Positions 44,536 through 53,547 of a stretch of DNA of 64,000 nt are shown here, piece after piece (position 1 is the stretch's first letter; the number at the start of each line of letters is the position of its first letter). Source of the DNA: Clostridia bacterium (GTDB lineage: Bacteria > Bacillota > Clostridia > Oscillospirales > Acutalibacteraceae); assembly GCA_017935325.1 (NCBI GenBank), contig JAGBHV010000073.1, positions 1 to 64,000 of the forward strand, written 5' to 3'. A program made the position numbers and the translations under genes. The notes under the pieces were generated by a model. That model was not told the DNA's origin, did not search any database, and saw only the letters and a program-made list of their open reading frames with translations.

Positions 44536-47157
44536 TTATACTCCGAGTGAAGCGATACTTTCATCAAGCATCTTTATTTTTTCTGTAAGCTTTGCTGCAG
44601 CTTCACGCTGACCTGCAACAACTTTTTCAGGTGCTTTTGCAACGAAACCGGGATTGTTAAGCTTGTTCATAACAAAATCAAGGTCTTTCTGTGCTGCTGC
44701 ACGTTCTTTTTCAAGTCTTGCTTTTTCAGCCTTGAAGTCTACAAGCTCATCCATAGGAATGAACATCTTTGCGTCTGCAGTGATAATAGAAACTGCACCC
44801 TGTAAATCAAAGTTTTTGCCAAGTGTTACATTAGAAGCACTTGCAAGTCTCTGCATAAATACACCTGCTTTTGAGAATGTATCTTCAAAATCGCTTTCAA
44901 TGTAAATGTGTGCTTTCTTTGAAGGCGGAACATTCATTTCTGCTCTGCGGTTACGCACTGCACGGACTGCATCCATAATTCTGCCCATTTCAGTTTCTTC
45001 TGTTTTAAACACAAGTTCTTCCTTGAATGTGGGATATTCACAAACCATAATTGCTTCGCCGTCGTGGGGAAGTGTCTGCCAGATTTCTTCTGTAATGAAC
45101 GGCATAAAGGGATGGAGAAGTTTGAGGATGTCTGTAAATACATAAACAAGAACTGCTCTTGCTGTTTTTGCACCTTCGCCGCCTGCCTGAAGACGGATTT
45201 TTGCAATTTCAATATACCAGTCACAGAATACGTCCCAGATGAAATCGTAAAGCTTCTGAACAGCCATACCAAGCTCGAAGTTTTCAAGGTTGTTTGTAAC
45301 GTCTTTACATACACCGTTGAGGATGCTGAGAATCCATTTATCTTCAAGAGCAAGGTTCTCGGGAATGTGAGCAGCAGGTTCATTTTCATCAAGGTTCATG
45401 AGAATAAATCTTGCAGCATTCCAGATTTTATTTGCAAAGTTACGGCTTGCTTCAACTTTATCGTCAGAGAAACGCATATCGTTTCCGGGGCTGTTACCTG
45501 TTGCAAGAGTAAATCTCAGTGCGTCAGCACCATATTTATCAATAATTTCAAGGGGATCGATACCGTTACCGAGAGATTTTGACATTTTTCTGCCCTGAGC
45601 GTCACGAACAAGGCCGTGGATAAGAACATCGCTGAAGGGTTTTTCGCCCATATATTCAAGACCTGAGAAAATCATTCTTGAAACCCAGAATGTAATGATA
45701 TCGTAACCTGTTACGAGAGTGCTTGTGGGATAGTAACGTTTAAGGTCTGTTGTTTCATCAGGCCAGCCAAGTGTTGAAAACGGCCACAAAGCTGATGAGA
45801 ACCATGTATCGAGTGTATCGGGGTCCTGATAAACTTTACCGCCACATTTGGGACAAGCATCGGGAGCTTCTTTTGCAACTGTGATTTCACCGCAGTCTTC
45901 GCAATAATATGCAGGGATTCTGTGACCCCACCAGAGCTGACGTGAAATACACCAGTCGCGGATATTTCTCATCCAATGGAAATAGTTTTTGTTGAATCTT
46001 TCGGGAATGAATCTTACATCACCGTTTTCAACTGCTTCAATAGCAGGTTTTGCAAGGGGTTCCATTTTAACAAACCACTGCAAAGAAACTCTGGGTTCAA
46101 CAGTTGTTCCGCAACGGTAGCAAGTACCAACGTTATGGCTATAATCTTCAATACGTACAAGTGCGCCTTCTTCTTCAAGGTCTTTGACAATAGCTTTACG
46201 AGCCTCAAAGCGGTCCATACCTGCGTATTTCGGATAATCTTCCGTGATTTTTGCGTCATCAGTCATTACATTGATAACGGGAAGGTCGTGACGTTTGCCG
46301 ACTTCAAAGTCGTTGGGGTCGTGTGCAGGAGTGATTTTAACAACGCCTGTACCGAAATCCATCTCAACATATTCGTCAGCAACAACGGGAATTTCACGAT
46401 GAACGATAGGAAGAATAAGAGTTTTACCGATAATATCCTTGTATCTTTCATCATTGGGGTTAACTGCAACTGCAGTATCACCGAGAAGTGTTTCAGGACG
46501 TGTTGTTGCAAGTTCAACGTAACCTGAACCGTCTTTAAGCGGATAGCGAAGATGCCAGAAATGACCTGCCTGATCTTCATATTCAACTTCTGCATCAGAA
46601 ATTGAAGTAAGGCAATGGGGGCACCAGTTGATTATTCTTTCGCCTCTGTAAATTAGACCTTTTTCGTAAAGTCTGCAGAAAACTTCAAGAACAGCCTTTG
46701 AACAGCCTTCGTCAAGTGTGAAGCGTTCTCTGTCCCAGTCGCAGGAAGAACCGAGCTTTTTAAGCTGTTCGATGATTCTTCCGCCGTAAGTTTCTTTCCA
46801 GTCCCATGCACGTTTGAGAAAGCCTTCTCTGCCGATATCGTCTTTTGAGATGCCTTCTTTTCTCATTGCTTCAACGATTTTTGCTTCTGTAGCGATTGAT
46901 GCGTGGTCTGTGCCGGGAAGCCACAATGTATCGTAACCCTGCATTCTTCTGAAACGGATAAGAATATCCTGCAGAGTATTGTCAAGTGCATGTCCCATAT
47001 GAAGCTGACCTGTAATGTTGGGTGGCGGAATTACAATTGTGTACGGATTTTTACTTTCATCGGGTTCAGCGTGAAAATATTTGCCGTCGAGCCAAAATTT
47101 GTAGATTCTGTCTTCAACATTTTTCGGGTCGTATTGTTTAGCAAGTTCTTTTGCCAT
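44536..47157 (-). CDS. valS: valyl-tRNA synthetase
   Basis: Charges tRNA-Val. The 873-residue class I synthetase has the HIGH-type motif [17 protein letters not shown] (~44-60), a CP1 editing domain ([18 protein letters not shown]), a zinc-like CP region ([20 protein letters not shown]) and the KMSKS motif [16 protein letters not shown]-terminal coiled-coil arm ends the protein. The ATG at 47157 has AAGGGATG upstream; an in-frame start 22 codons earlier lies on the promoter and is rejected. No T-box leader fits in the short upstream region. Confidence 0.95.
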   Translation of the reverse strand: MAKELAKQYDPKNVEDRIYKFWLDGKYFHAEPDESKNPYTIVIPPPNITGQLHMGHALDNTLQDILIRFRRMQGYDTLWLPGTDHASIATEAKIVEAMRKEGISKDDIGREGFLKRAWDWKETYGGRIIEQLKKLGSSCDWDRERFTLDEGCSKAVLEVFCRLYEKGLIYRGERIINWCPHCLTSISDAEVEYEDQAGHFWHLRYPLKDGSGYVELATTRPETLLGDTAVAVNPNDERYKDIIGKTLILPIVHREIPVVADEYVEMDFGTGVVKITPAHDPNDFEVGKRHDLPVINVMTDDAKITEDYPKYAGMDRFEARKAIVKDLEEEGALVRIEDYSHNVGTCYRCGTTVEPRVSLQWFVKMEPLAKPAIEAVENGDVRFIPERFNKNYFHWMRNIRDWCISRQLWWGHRIPAYYCEDCGEITVAKEAPDACPKCGGKVYQDPDTLDTWFSSALWPFSTLGWPDETTDLKRYYPTSTLVTGYDIITFWVSRMIFSGLEYMGEKPFSDVLIHGLVRDAQGRKMSKSLGNGIDPLEIIDKYGADALRFTLATGNSPGNDMRFSDDKVEASRNFANKIWNAARFILMNLDENEPAAHIPENLALEDKWILSILNGVCKDVTNNLENFELGMAVQKLYDFIWDVFCDWYIEIAKIRLQAGGEGAKTARAVLVYVFTDILKLLHPFMPFITEEIWQTLPHDGEAIMVCEYPTFKEELVFKTEETEMGRIMDAVRAVRNRRAEMNVPPSKKAHIYIESDFEDTFSKAGVFMQRLASASNVTLGKNFDLQGAVSIITADAKMFIPMDELVDFKAEKARLEKERAAAQKDLDFVMNKLNNPGFVAKAPEKVVAGQREAAAKLTEKIKMLDESIASLGV

Positions 47158-47194
47158 AATATCATCCCTTTTCAAAATAATCATATACTCTGTT

Positions 47195-47223
47195 ATTATC
47201 ACATTTTTAATGTGTTTTGTCAA
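47195..47223 (-). promoter_or_regulatory. promoter of valS-folC
   Basis: Minus-strand TTGACA (47223-47218) and GATAAT (47200-47195) are separated by 17 bases, about 38 bases before the valS start. Confidence 0.8.
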
Positions 47224-47239
47224 TATTTTTTCGTAATTA

Positions 47240-47268
47240 TTGACACCAAAAAGATATAGTTATATAAT
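47240..47268 (+). promoter_or_regulatory. promoter of alr
   Basis: TTGACA (47240-47245) and TATAAT (47263-47268) are separated by 17 bases. The promoter is divergent from the valS promoter, and the two -35 elements are only 16 bases apart. Confidence 0.85.
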
Positions 47269-47303
47269 ATATAGGATAAAATTCAGTTAAAAGAGTTGTT
47301 TTT

Positions 47304-48464
47304 ATGTTACCTAAACGAATTTACGCAGAGATTAATCTTGATGCAATCTGCAGAAATGTGAATGAAACTAAAAAGAAAGTCGGCAAAAACGTTGATGTGC
47401 TTGCAATCATCAAGGCTGATGCTTACGGCCATGGTGCTTTGCGTATTGCACGTGCTTTATCTGAAATTGACATTAACAATTTCGGCGTTGCAACTGCTGA
47501 AGAAGCAATCCAGCTTCGCAAACACGGCATTGACGGAAACATTCTTCTGCTTGATTATGCATTTGAAGAAAGTTATACAGAGCTTATCGAAAACAATATC
47601 ACAAGTACTGTTTTTGAATATAATCATGCAAAAAAACTTAATGATATTGCAGGTATTCTCGGCAAAAAGGCTGATATTCACATCAAGCTTGATACAGGTA
47701 TGGGCAGAATCGGTTTTATTCCCTCTGACGAAAGTTTCCTGCTCATCAAAAAAATTTATGAGCTTGAAAACGTAACTGTCAGCGGTATTTATACGCATTT
47801 TGCCTGTGCTGATATGACAGATAAAACAATGACTTACCGTCAGATTGAACTGTTTGACAATTTCTGCGAAAAGCTTGAAAACGGCGGTATAAACATTCCT
47901 GTAAAACATCTTTGCAACTCTGCAGGTATAATGGAGTTTTCTTCCGCATATGCAAATATGGTAAGAAACGGAATTATCACTTACGGGCTTTATCCATCCG
48001 ATGAAGTTAACAAAAATGAAATTGCCCTTTCCCCTGCTATGAGCATTAAAAGCCACGTTGTGTATGTTAAAGAAGTTGATGAAAACTTCACAGTCAGCTA
48101 TGGTGCAACATATGTAACTGACGGAAGAACAAAAATTGCAACTATTCCCATCGGCTACGCTGACGGATATCCGAGAAGCCTTTCAAACAAAGGCCGCGTG
48201 CTTATAAACGGCAAATCTGCACCTATCATCGGCAGAGTATGCATGGACCAGATGATGGTTGACGTAACAGAAATTGACGATGTAAAACAAGGCGATGTTG
48301 TTACAATAGTAGGCACCGACGGCAACGAAACAATCACGGTTGAAGAACTTTCTGCTATGTCAGGCTCATTCAACTATGAGTTTGTTTGCAACGTAAACAA
48401 ACGCGTGCCTCGTGTTTATATCAAAAACGGCAAGGTAAGCGAAATTGTTGATTTGATAAAATAA
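47304..48464 (+). CDS. alr: alanine racemase
   Basis: A PLP enzyme that interconverts L- and D-alanine for peptidoglycan. The 386-residue protein has the PLP-Lys motif AIIKADAYGHGA (Lys 37), HIKLDTGMGRIGF, ICTHFA-like SGIYTHFACAD, the second catalytic Tyr in VSYGATYVTD and VCMDQMMVDVT. The length is normal. It is transcribed alone from the promoter at 47240 and ends at a strong hairpin (48497). Confidence 0.95.
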   Translation: MLPKRIYAEINLDAICRNVNETKKKVGKNVDVLAIIKADAYGHGALRIARALSEIDINNFGVATAEEAIQLRKHGIDGNILLLDYAFEESYTELIENNITSTVFEYNHAKKLNDIAGILGKKADIHIKLDTGMGRIGFIPSDESFLLIKKIYELENVTVSGIYTHFACADMTDKTMTYRQIELFDNFCEKLENGGINIPVKHLCNSAGIMEFSSAYANMVRNGIITYGLYPSDEVNKNEIALSPAMSIKSHVVYVKEVDENFTVSYGATYVTDGRTKIATIPIGYADGYPRSLSNKGRVLINGKSAPIIGRVCMDQMMVDVTEIDDVKQGDVVTIVGTDGNETITVEELSAMSGSFNYEFVCNVNKRVPRVYIKNGKVSEIVDLIK

Positions 48465-48496
48465 ATCACACCTTTAAACAGAATATAATATAATTG

Positions 48497-48546
48497 AAAT
48501 CCTCTCAGATTCTTCGCTGACGCTCAAGAATGACGAGAGGATTTTT
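48497..48546 (+). terminator. terminator of alr
   Basis: AAATCCTCTC (48497-48506) pairs with GAGAGGATTT (48535-48544). An inner helix ATTCTT/AAGAAT extends it, and TTT follows. This kind of CCTCTC...GAGAGG hairpin resembles dispersed intergenic repeats of gut clostridia (recollection, not searched). Confidence 0.75.
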
Positions 48547-48560
48547 TATGTGCTAATCTG

Positions 48561-48682
48561 ATAGGTTCGGCGTAGGGTTCGGCGATTTCCGACGAACCGT
48601 AATAAATTACATCAAATCTGCGTAACGTCACAAAGTGCCGTTCCCTACGGTGTGCATTGGCTTTACATGAATCTATGTAACA
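48561..48682. repeat. intergenic palindromic repeat region
   Basis: There is no gene here. GGTTCG (48564 area) and GGGTTCGGCG-ATTTC-CGACGAACC form overlapping hairpins. GTAGGG (48572 area) can pair with CCCTAC (48643-48648), and TTACAT/ATGTAA (48663-48680) makes a further hairpin. The nested inverted repeats look like a REP- or MITE-like non-coding element. Copy number cannot be judged from this window. Confidence 0.55.
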
Positions 48683-48690
48683 ATCCCTCA

Positions 48691-48734
48691 GTCATTTTTC
48701 ACAAAAAATGACAGCTCCCTTTACACAAGGGAGC
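48691..48734 (-). terminator. double hairpin terminator of the NlpC/P60 gene
   Basis: GCTCCCTT (48714-48721) pairs with AAGGGAGC (48727-48734) and is followed on the minus strand by a second hairpin GTCATTTTT/AAAAATGAC (48691-48712), which contains the T run. Confidence 0.75.
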
Positions 48735-48773
48735 CGCCAAACGGGGATATTTATTAATAAATTCTACTGATTA

Positions 48774-50717
48774 TCAGATGTACCATATCCAACCGAAGAA
48801 TACGATTATTATAATCCATTCCCACCAAGCATAGCCTGTATTTACAGGTTCTTCTGTACCCCACACCGCATAGAGAGTAGCATCTCCTGATGCATTAACT
48901 GTTTCGTTGGGTGCAAAATCTGCTTTGGTTGCATTCGGATCTTCCGACCAACCGAAGAAATAATAACCGTCTCTTGTCGGTGTTCCGGAATCCAAATTAA
49001 CTGTTCCTGTTTTTTCCCATACTGCATAAAGAGTAACATCAGACGTGGGTTTATATGATGAACCGCAGGTATATGTGGCAGTTGTTGCTGTACTGCTCAA
49101 TGACCAACCTAAACAATTGACACTTACATTGGTGGCTGACGGTGCGTTTGAACCACCATTAGCATTATATGTAATTTTAAAGTTTTTAAATGGTGTTGTG
49201 AGAGCAACTGTTTTGCCTTCTTCCACATATTCATAGGGAATAATTGATGAGCCACCATTAGCATTGTATGTTACTTTAAAATTCTTTTTGTTTGCTGTCC
49301 ACTGTGCATAAAGTGTAACATTAGCATCTGCACTATAAGTACCACCGGGATAATAGTTTGTTCCTGTTCCGTTAGCTTTTGTATTCCAGCATTTGAACGT
49401 ATAACCTGAACGTATTGGTTTTGTTGAACTGAGCGTTATACTCTGTCCTGTTAATTTTATCTGACCTGACGGAGCACCACTACCACCGTTGGCATTATAT
49501 GTTATAGTATTGCAGTTTACTGTAAAGGTTACATTATTACTTGATTTTGTTTGATAATAATTGACCGCATCAAGCACAGCAATATATTTGCCGGGAGATG
49601 AAAATGTCAAAACGGAAGCAGCTTTCACATTTGAACGACTATAGTAAAGATTACTACTACTGATTGAATCTTTATATACTCTGAGATTATATTGATTTTC
49701 TCCATAAACCTCTGTCCAGTTAAAAGAGATTTTTCCTGGCTGTATTTCATCTATAAACAAAAAAGGAGAACTTAACTGTGATTCTGAACCTGTGTATATT
49801 GCCCAAATCTGATTACTTGAATTTTTTCTTTGCCAGGTTATAACATTTGTTCCATCAACCGTGTCGCCATTATACATATCAAGAACAAGATTTTTTTCAG
49901 GATAATGTTTTGAAGCTATTACATATCCGCCATTTTGCTCATATATATTCCACTTTTGATAGTTTCCGCCCCAATACTGTGATGCTACTGCAACTTGATT
50001 ACCCTGTGTTGTATCTCCATTATACATTTCAAGAGCCTTACCGTTTGCTGCTGAAGAAATAACGTAACTACCATCACTTTGTCTCTGAAAACGCCAATAT
50101 TGATTCGCCTTACCCGACTCTTTTCTTATACGAACAAAACCATCATCGTCACAAGAAATAGTTTTCCAATTATCTTTATTCAAAATAACTCCATAAAAAT
50201 CATCACCTAGGTTTGCAGGTGTCGAATTTGAAGAAGTATCCTCACTACCATAAATTCTAATCACTTTATAAGGCTGTGGGTTCCAATTTTCATCGCAAAA
50301 GGAATTTACTTTAATATAACATACACCAGCACTATAATTTAAAGCATTGATACAATAACCATCGCCTGTGTAAATACCCATGTGTCCAGGCCAAGAAATA
50401 ACATCTCCTGGTTTTGCATTTGCAGTTGTATTTTCGCCGATAAGAGTTCCATAACTTGATGGACTATCCCAAAAATACGAAGATCCATGAGGCAAATAAA
50501 TCCCGAAATTTGCAAATACATATTTCACCAAACCACTGCAATCGAAAGTATTTGGACCTGCGGCACCATAAACATAACTACATCCTTCAAATTGACTTGC
50601 ATAACTTACAATTTCACTTCCCGAAACTGCACTTACAGTTAAACTAACAGAAAATACTGATATTAACATTGTTAATGCCAAAATAATAGCGAACATTTTT
50701 TTAATATTTTTCTTCAT
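48774..50717 (-). CDS. secreted NlpC/P60 peptidase with ricin-type lectin, InlB-type repeats and FFGWIWY tail
   Basis: An exported protein of 647 residues. The ATG at 50717 has AAGGAGGAG before it; an earlier in-frame Met lies upstream of that site. A signal peptide (1-31) precedes an NlpC/P60 endopeptidase domain: catalytic Cys60 in FDCSGLVKYVF, His112 in WPGHMGIYTG, and Asn124 as a possible third residue. These enzymes cut peptidoglycan stem peptides. A ricin-type beta-trefoil (~165-300) has repeated ALEMYNGDTTQGN / LDMYNGDTVDGTN and QxW motifs. An FN3-like domain and Listeria-Bacteroides (InlB B-type) repeats (VTYNANGGS, WSEDPNATKADFAPNE) follow. The C-terminus is WWEWIIIIVFFGWIWYI with no basic tail. 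It is controlled from the shared operator region with the XRE gene. Confidence 0.9.
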   Translation of the reverse strand: MKKNIKKMFAIILALTMLISVFSVSLTVSAVSGSEIVSYASQFEGCSYVYGAAGPNTFDCSGLVKYVFANFGIYLPHGSSYFWDSPSSYGTLIGENTTANAKPGDVISWPGHMGIYTGDGYCINALNYSAGVCYIKVNSFCDENWNPQPYKVIRIYGSEDTSSNSTPANLGDDFYGVILNKDNWKTISCDDDGFVRIRKESGKANQYWRFQRQSDGSYVISSAANGKALEMYNGDTTQGNQVAVASQYWGGNYQKWNIYEQNGGYVIASKHYPEKNLVLDMYNGDTVDGTNVITWQRKNSSNQIWAIYTGSESQLSSPFLFIDEIQPGKISFNWTEVYGENQYNLRVYKDSISSSNLYYSRSNVKAASVLTFSSPGKYIAVLDAVNYYQTKSSNNVTFTVNCNTITYNANGGSGAPSGQIKLTGQSITLSSTKPIRSGYTFKCWNTKANGTGTNYYPGGTYSADANVTLYAQWTANKKNFKVTYNANGGSSIIPYEYVEEGKTVALTTPFKNFKITYNANGGSNAPSATNVSVNCLGWSLSSTATTATYTCGSSYKPTSDVTLYAVWEKTGTVNLDSGTPTRDGYYFFGWSEDPNATKADFAPNETVNASGDATLYAVWGTEEPVNTGYAWWEWIIIIVFFGWIWYI

Positions 50718-50744
50718 TTTTACTCCTCCTTGAGAAATTCTATG

Positions 50745-50817
50745 AAACATTTTGTTTTACGAAAGAATTATATCAAACAAATTGTTTCATGTCAAGGTGC
50801 AATGAAACAATTTGTTG
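50745..50817. promoter_or_regulatory. three evenly spaced operators in the divergent NlpC/P60-XRE region
   Basis: Three 13-base palindromes, AAACATTTTGTTT (50745-50757), AAACAAATTGTTT (50775-50787) and AAACAATTTGTTG (50805-50817), have centres exactly 30 bases apart, close to three DNA turns. The middle one fills the spacer of the minus-strand promoter. The third sits just upstream of a TATGAT -10 (50818-50823) for the XRE gene. They are probably bound by the adjacent XRE protein (inference). Confidence 0.82.
50767..50795 (-). promoter_or_regulatory. promoter of the NlpC/P60 gene
   Basis: Minus-strand TTGACA (50795-50790) and TATAAT (50772-50767) are separated by 17 bases, and the central operator palindrome lies between them. 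Confidence 0.85.
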
Positions 50818-50867
50818 TATGATAAAGTAGCATGAAATACACATAATTTAATCGGGAGGGGTTATAA

Positions 50868-51077
50868 ATGGATTACATGAAGCGGCTTTATGATTTACGC
50901 GTTGACCATGATTTAAGGCAAGAAGATGTTGCCAGGATTCTGAAAATCACCTCCCAGGCTTACGGAATGTATGAAAACGGAAAAAGAAGCTTACCAATTG
51001 AATATTTAATTACCCTTGCAAAATATTATGAAGTTTCTTCAGATTATATTTTAGGTCTTTCGGACACACAGAAATAA
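50868..51077 (+). CDS. small XRE-family (Cro/CI-type) transcriptional regulator
   Basis: A 69-residue DNA-binding protein consisting of little more than one helix-turn-helix: LRQEDVARILKITSQAYGMY is helices 2-3, and the tail LAKYYEVSSDYILGLSD is typical of XRE repressors. GGGAGGGG precedes the ATG. It is transcribed divergently from the NlpC/P60 gene, with three AAACA-TGTTT palindromes between them. It probably represses both genes (inference). It carries no sensor domain, so any signal must act on the DNA-binding domain or a partner. Confidence 0.9.
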   Translation: MDYMKRLYDLRVDHDLRQEDVARILKITSQAYGMYENGKRSLPIEYLITLAKYYEVSSDYILGLSDTQK

Positions 51078-51100
51078 CCCGCCGATTTGATTTCGGCGGG
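51078..51100. terminator. bidirectional terminator between XRE and LRR genes
   Basis: CCCGCCGA (51078-51085) pairs with TCGGCGGG (51093-51100), followed by TTTATTTTT. The convergent LRR gene ends just beyond. Confidence 0.85.
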
Positions 51101-51111
51101 TTTATTTTTCA

Positions 51112-53439
51112 CTATGCTAACTGATACCTTGCCTGGCTTCCCGTAAGAGTGGGGTCTGTCTGCAAAATATATTTCATAGTGTCATATGTGAAATAGAACT
51201 GAATAAGTGTATTTCCGTCATAATAACCTTTTTTCGCTCCGTCAATCAGGAAGCTGATTGTTTCTGTTTTGCCGGGTGCAATATCCTTATACTCGATTTT
51301 TCTTGAATTTGAATCAATAAGAGATATAGTTCCGTTACAATCAGGCTTATTCGCTCCGTTGTAGATATATGCGCCGTCTTTCAGAACACGAAGCGGGCAT
51401 ACGCCTTTATTCTCAACAGTAACTGAAACTTTTTGTGCATTTTCCACCTTATCGTTGCTTACTGTTACACGTATACTCGGAGTGAAGTATATCATAATAT
51501 CATCTGTATTGGAATAAGAACCGCCTACTGTAAAACCGTTGTTTTCATATATGGGACGTACTCTCCAATGATAATACTTACCGTTTGTAACATCCATTCT
51601 GTAGCTTGTAATTCTGCTGCTTAATACTGCTGCACGTGTCCATTGTCCGTTACCGCCGACTTTGTAATACAGAAGATAGCCTGTTGCTCCCGAAACAGGA
51701 GTCCATGACACTTCGTTTACAAATCCGCTGCCGTACTGTCTTACGGTAAGTTCAGGTTTACTGAAAGTATAAGTTGTTAAAACCTTAGAAGATTCACCTA
51801 TGTAATCTTTGCCTGCAACAGTTTTATATGCACAGACTTTGTATTTATTCTTTCCCGTTTTATTGTCGGTATAAGTAACGCTTGATTCGCCTTTCAATGT
51901 GGCAATTTTCGTCCAATTACTCTTTGAAGTATTGTAACGGTATACACAATAACCTGATGCACCTGAAACCTTGCCCCATGTTATTGTTACTTTTTTGGGC
52001 GTTACAAATATTTTTGTATCAATTACCGGTGACGGAACACTTGCCTTTTTTTCTTTTACGGGAGAAGCTTCACTTTGTACTCTGTCAACAGTAATAACTT
52101 TGTAGTAATACTTTTTGTTGAATTCAACATTTTTATCTGTAAACGAATTTGTTTTTACTTTTGCCACTTCTGTGAAACCGCTGTCAGATTTTACTGAACG
52201 ATACACAAGATAATGCTTTGCACCCTCATTTGCAGTCCAGGTAACAGTAATTTCATTGTTTGCTGACATATATGCAGATTCAATCTCAGGAGTTGCTAAA
52301 TAATTCACTTTTACGGCAAGACCTTTTTTGTTGAAGAAAGACTTGACTGTTGTTCTGTAAACTTTTGCTGATGCTTCAACAGTATAAGTGTATCTTTTTC
52401 CTTTTTTTGCAGTTTTGTCCGTAAAGCTTGTATCATCAGTTGTTGCAATTTTTATCCATTTGCCAAAAAATGTTTTGCGGTAAACGTTATATTCCTCAGC
52501 ACCTTTTACTGCTTCCCATTTAACAGTAACACCTTTTTCAGATGATGTTGCTGATTTCAGTACGGGAGCTTTAAGATACATTGCATCAACGCCTGCAATA
52601 TTACTTTCACCGTCTTCATACTTGTTGTAAGCGTTGACTGTGTAGATATATTCACGTGCTTCGGATACATCTGAATCAACAAATCTTGTGCCGCTGACTG
52701 TGCCGATATGAGTCCATTCAGTTTCATTTTTTGTTCTTCTGTAAACTTTATATCCGGATGCATTGCTTATTTTATTCCATGTAAGAAGAATACCCTCCTG
52801 CGTAGACTGAGGAGTGTTAATAACTGTTTCTTCACAGATAATTGATGAGAAGCTGATATTATTGTTCAATGCAAATTTTTCTGCTGATGAATTTGCGTAT
52901 GCGTAAATTGTGGCACCGCTTGCTGTACCCAGGTCAGAATAAACACTGATTTCTGTTTTATTGCCCTCGAAATAAATATTTTTCAGAGCGGTACATCCGC
53001 TGAATGCATAATCATCTATCGATTTGAGCGATTCGGGGAAAGATATAGTCCTCAAAGATATACACATGCTGAACGCATTTGCTTTGATTTCAGTAACGCC
53101 GCCGGAGAAAACTACTGACCTTAACTTTTCGCAACCGCTGAACGCATATGTGTCAATTACAGTAACGCTTTCAGGAATAACAACCTCGTAAATATCGCTG
53201 TTATCAAAGGCTTTTGATGCAATTTTCGTTACCGGCAAGCCGCTGTATGTTGCCTGAATCTTTGCACGGCCGAAATAGTTATCGTCGCAATCCGACACAC
53301 AATATGACTGACCGTCAGGGTTAAGTGCATATGAAATTGAGCCGAAAGCCTGAGCCTGAACCAAAGAAAACGGCACAGACAAGGCAGTCATTACAACCGC
53401 ACAAAGCACAGATAAAATTCTTTTGATACTTTTCTTCAC
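51112..53439 (-). CDS. secreted BspA-type leucine-rich-repeat protein with FN3 domains
   Basis: An exported protein of 775 residues, a probable surface adhesin. A signal peptide (~1-32) is followed by BspA/LRR_5 repeats at about 60-175 (VIPESVTVIDTYAFSGCEKL, IKANAFSMCISLRTISFPES). Five or six fibronectin type III-like domains (~205-650) follow, each with WxxVxGAxGYxVYR and a (Y/K)YTVxA strand, for example WGKVSGASGYCVYRY. The C-terminal ~120 residues look like a CARDB-type beta-sandwich. There is no dockerin, LPXTG or FFGWIWY tail, so its attachment is unclear. It is a monocistronic gene. Confidence 0.85.
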   Translation of the reverse strand: MKKSIKRILSVLCAVVMTALSVPFSLVQAQAFGSISYALNPDGQSYCVSDCDDNYFGRAKIQATYSGLPVTKIASKAFDNSDIYEVVIPESVTVIDTYAFSGCEKLRSVVFSGGVTEIKANAFSMCISLRTISFPESLKSIDDYAFSGCTALKNIYFEGNKTEISVYSDLGTASGATIYAYANSSAEKFALNNNISFSSIICEETVINTPQSTQEGILLTWNKISNASGYKVYRRTKNETEWTHIGTVSGTRFVDSDVSEAREYIYTVNAYNKYEDGESNIAGVDAMYLKAPVLKSATSSEKGVTVKWEAVKGAEEYNVYRKTFFGKWIKIATTDDTSFTDKTAKKGKRYTYTVEASAKVYRTTVKSFFNKKGLAVKVNYLATPEIESAYMSANNEITVTWTANEGAKHYLVYRSVKSDSGFTEVAKVKTNSFTDKNVEFNKKYYYKVITVDRVQSEASPVKEKKASVPSPVIDTKIFVTPKKVTITWGKVSGASGYCVYRYNTSKSNWTKIATLKGESSVTYTDNKTGKNKYKVCAYKTVAGKDYIGESSKVLTTYTFSKPELTVRQYGSGFVNEVSWTPVSGATGYLLYYKVGGNGQWTRAAVLSSRITSYRMDVTNGKYYHWRVRPIYENNGFTVGGSYSNTDDIMIYFTPSIRVTVSNDKVENAQKVSVTVENKGVCPLRVLKDGAYIYNGANKPDCNGTISLIDSNSRKIEYKDIAPGKTETISFLIDGAKKGYYDGNTLIQFYFTYDTMKYILQTDPTLTGSQARYQLA

Positions 53440-53547
53440 CTTTTTTCACTCCATAAAACTTTATTTGCACTAAAATAATATCGCACATTCTGAAATTATA
53501 TCACCATAAAAATCAAAAAGCAATACTAATATTTTAAAAAAGAAATA

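Noticed and set aside
47158..47303. T-box leader for valS
   Set aside because: Only 146 bases separate valS and alr, filled by two promoters; there is no T-box sequence or specifier stem.
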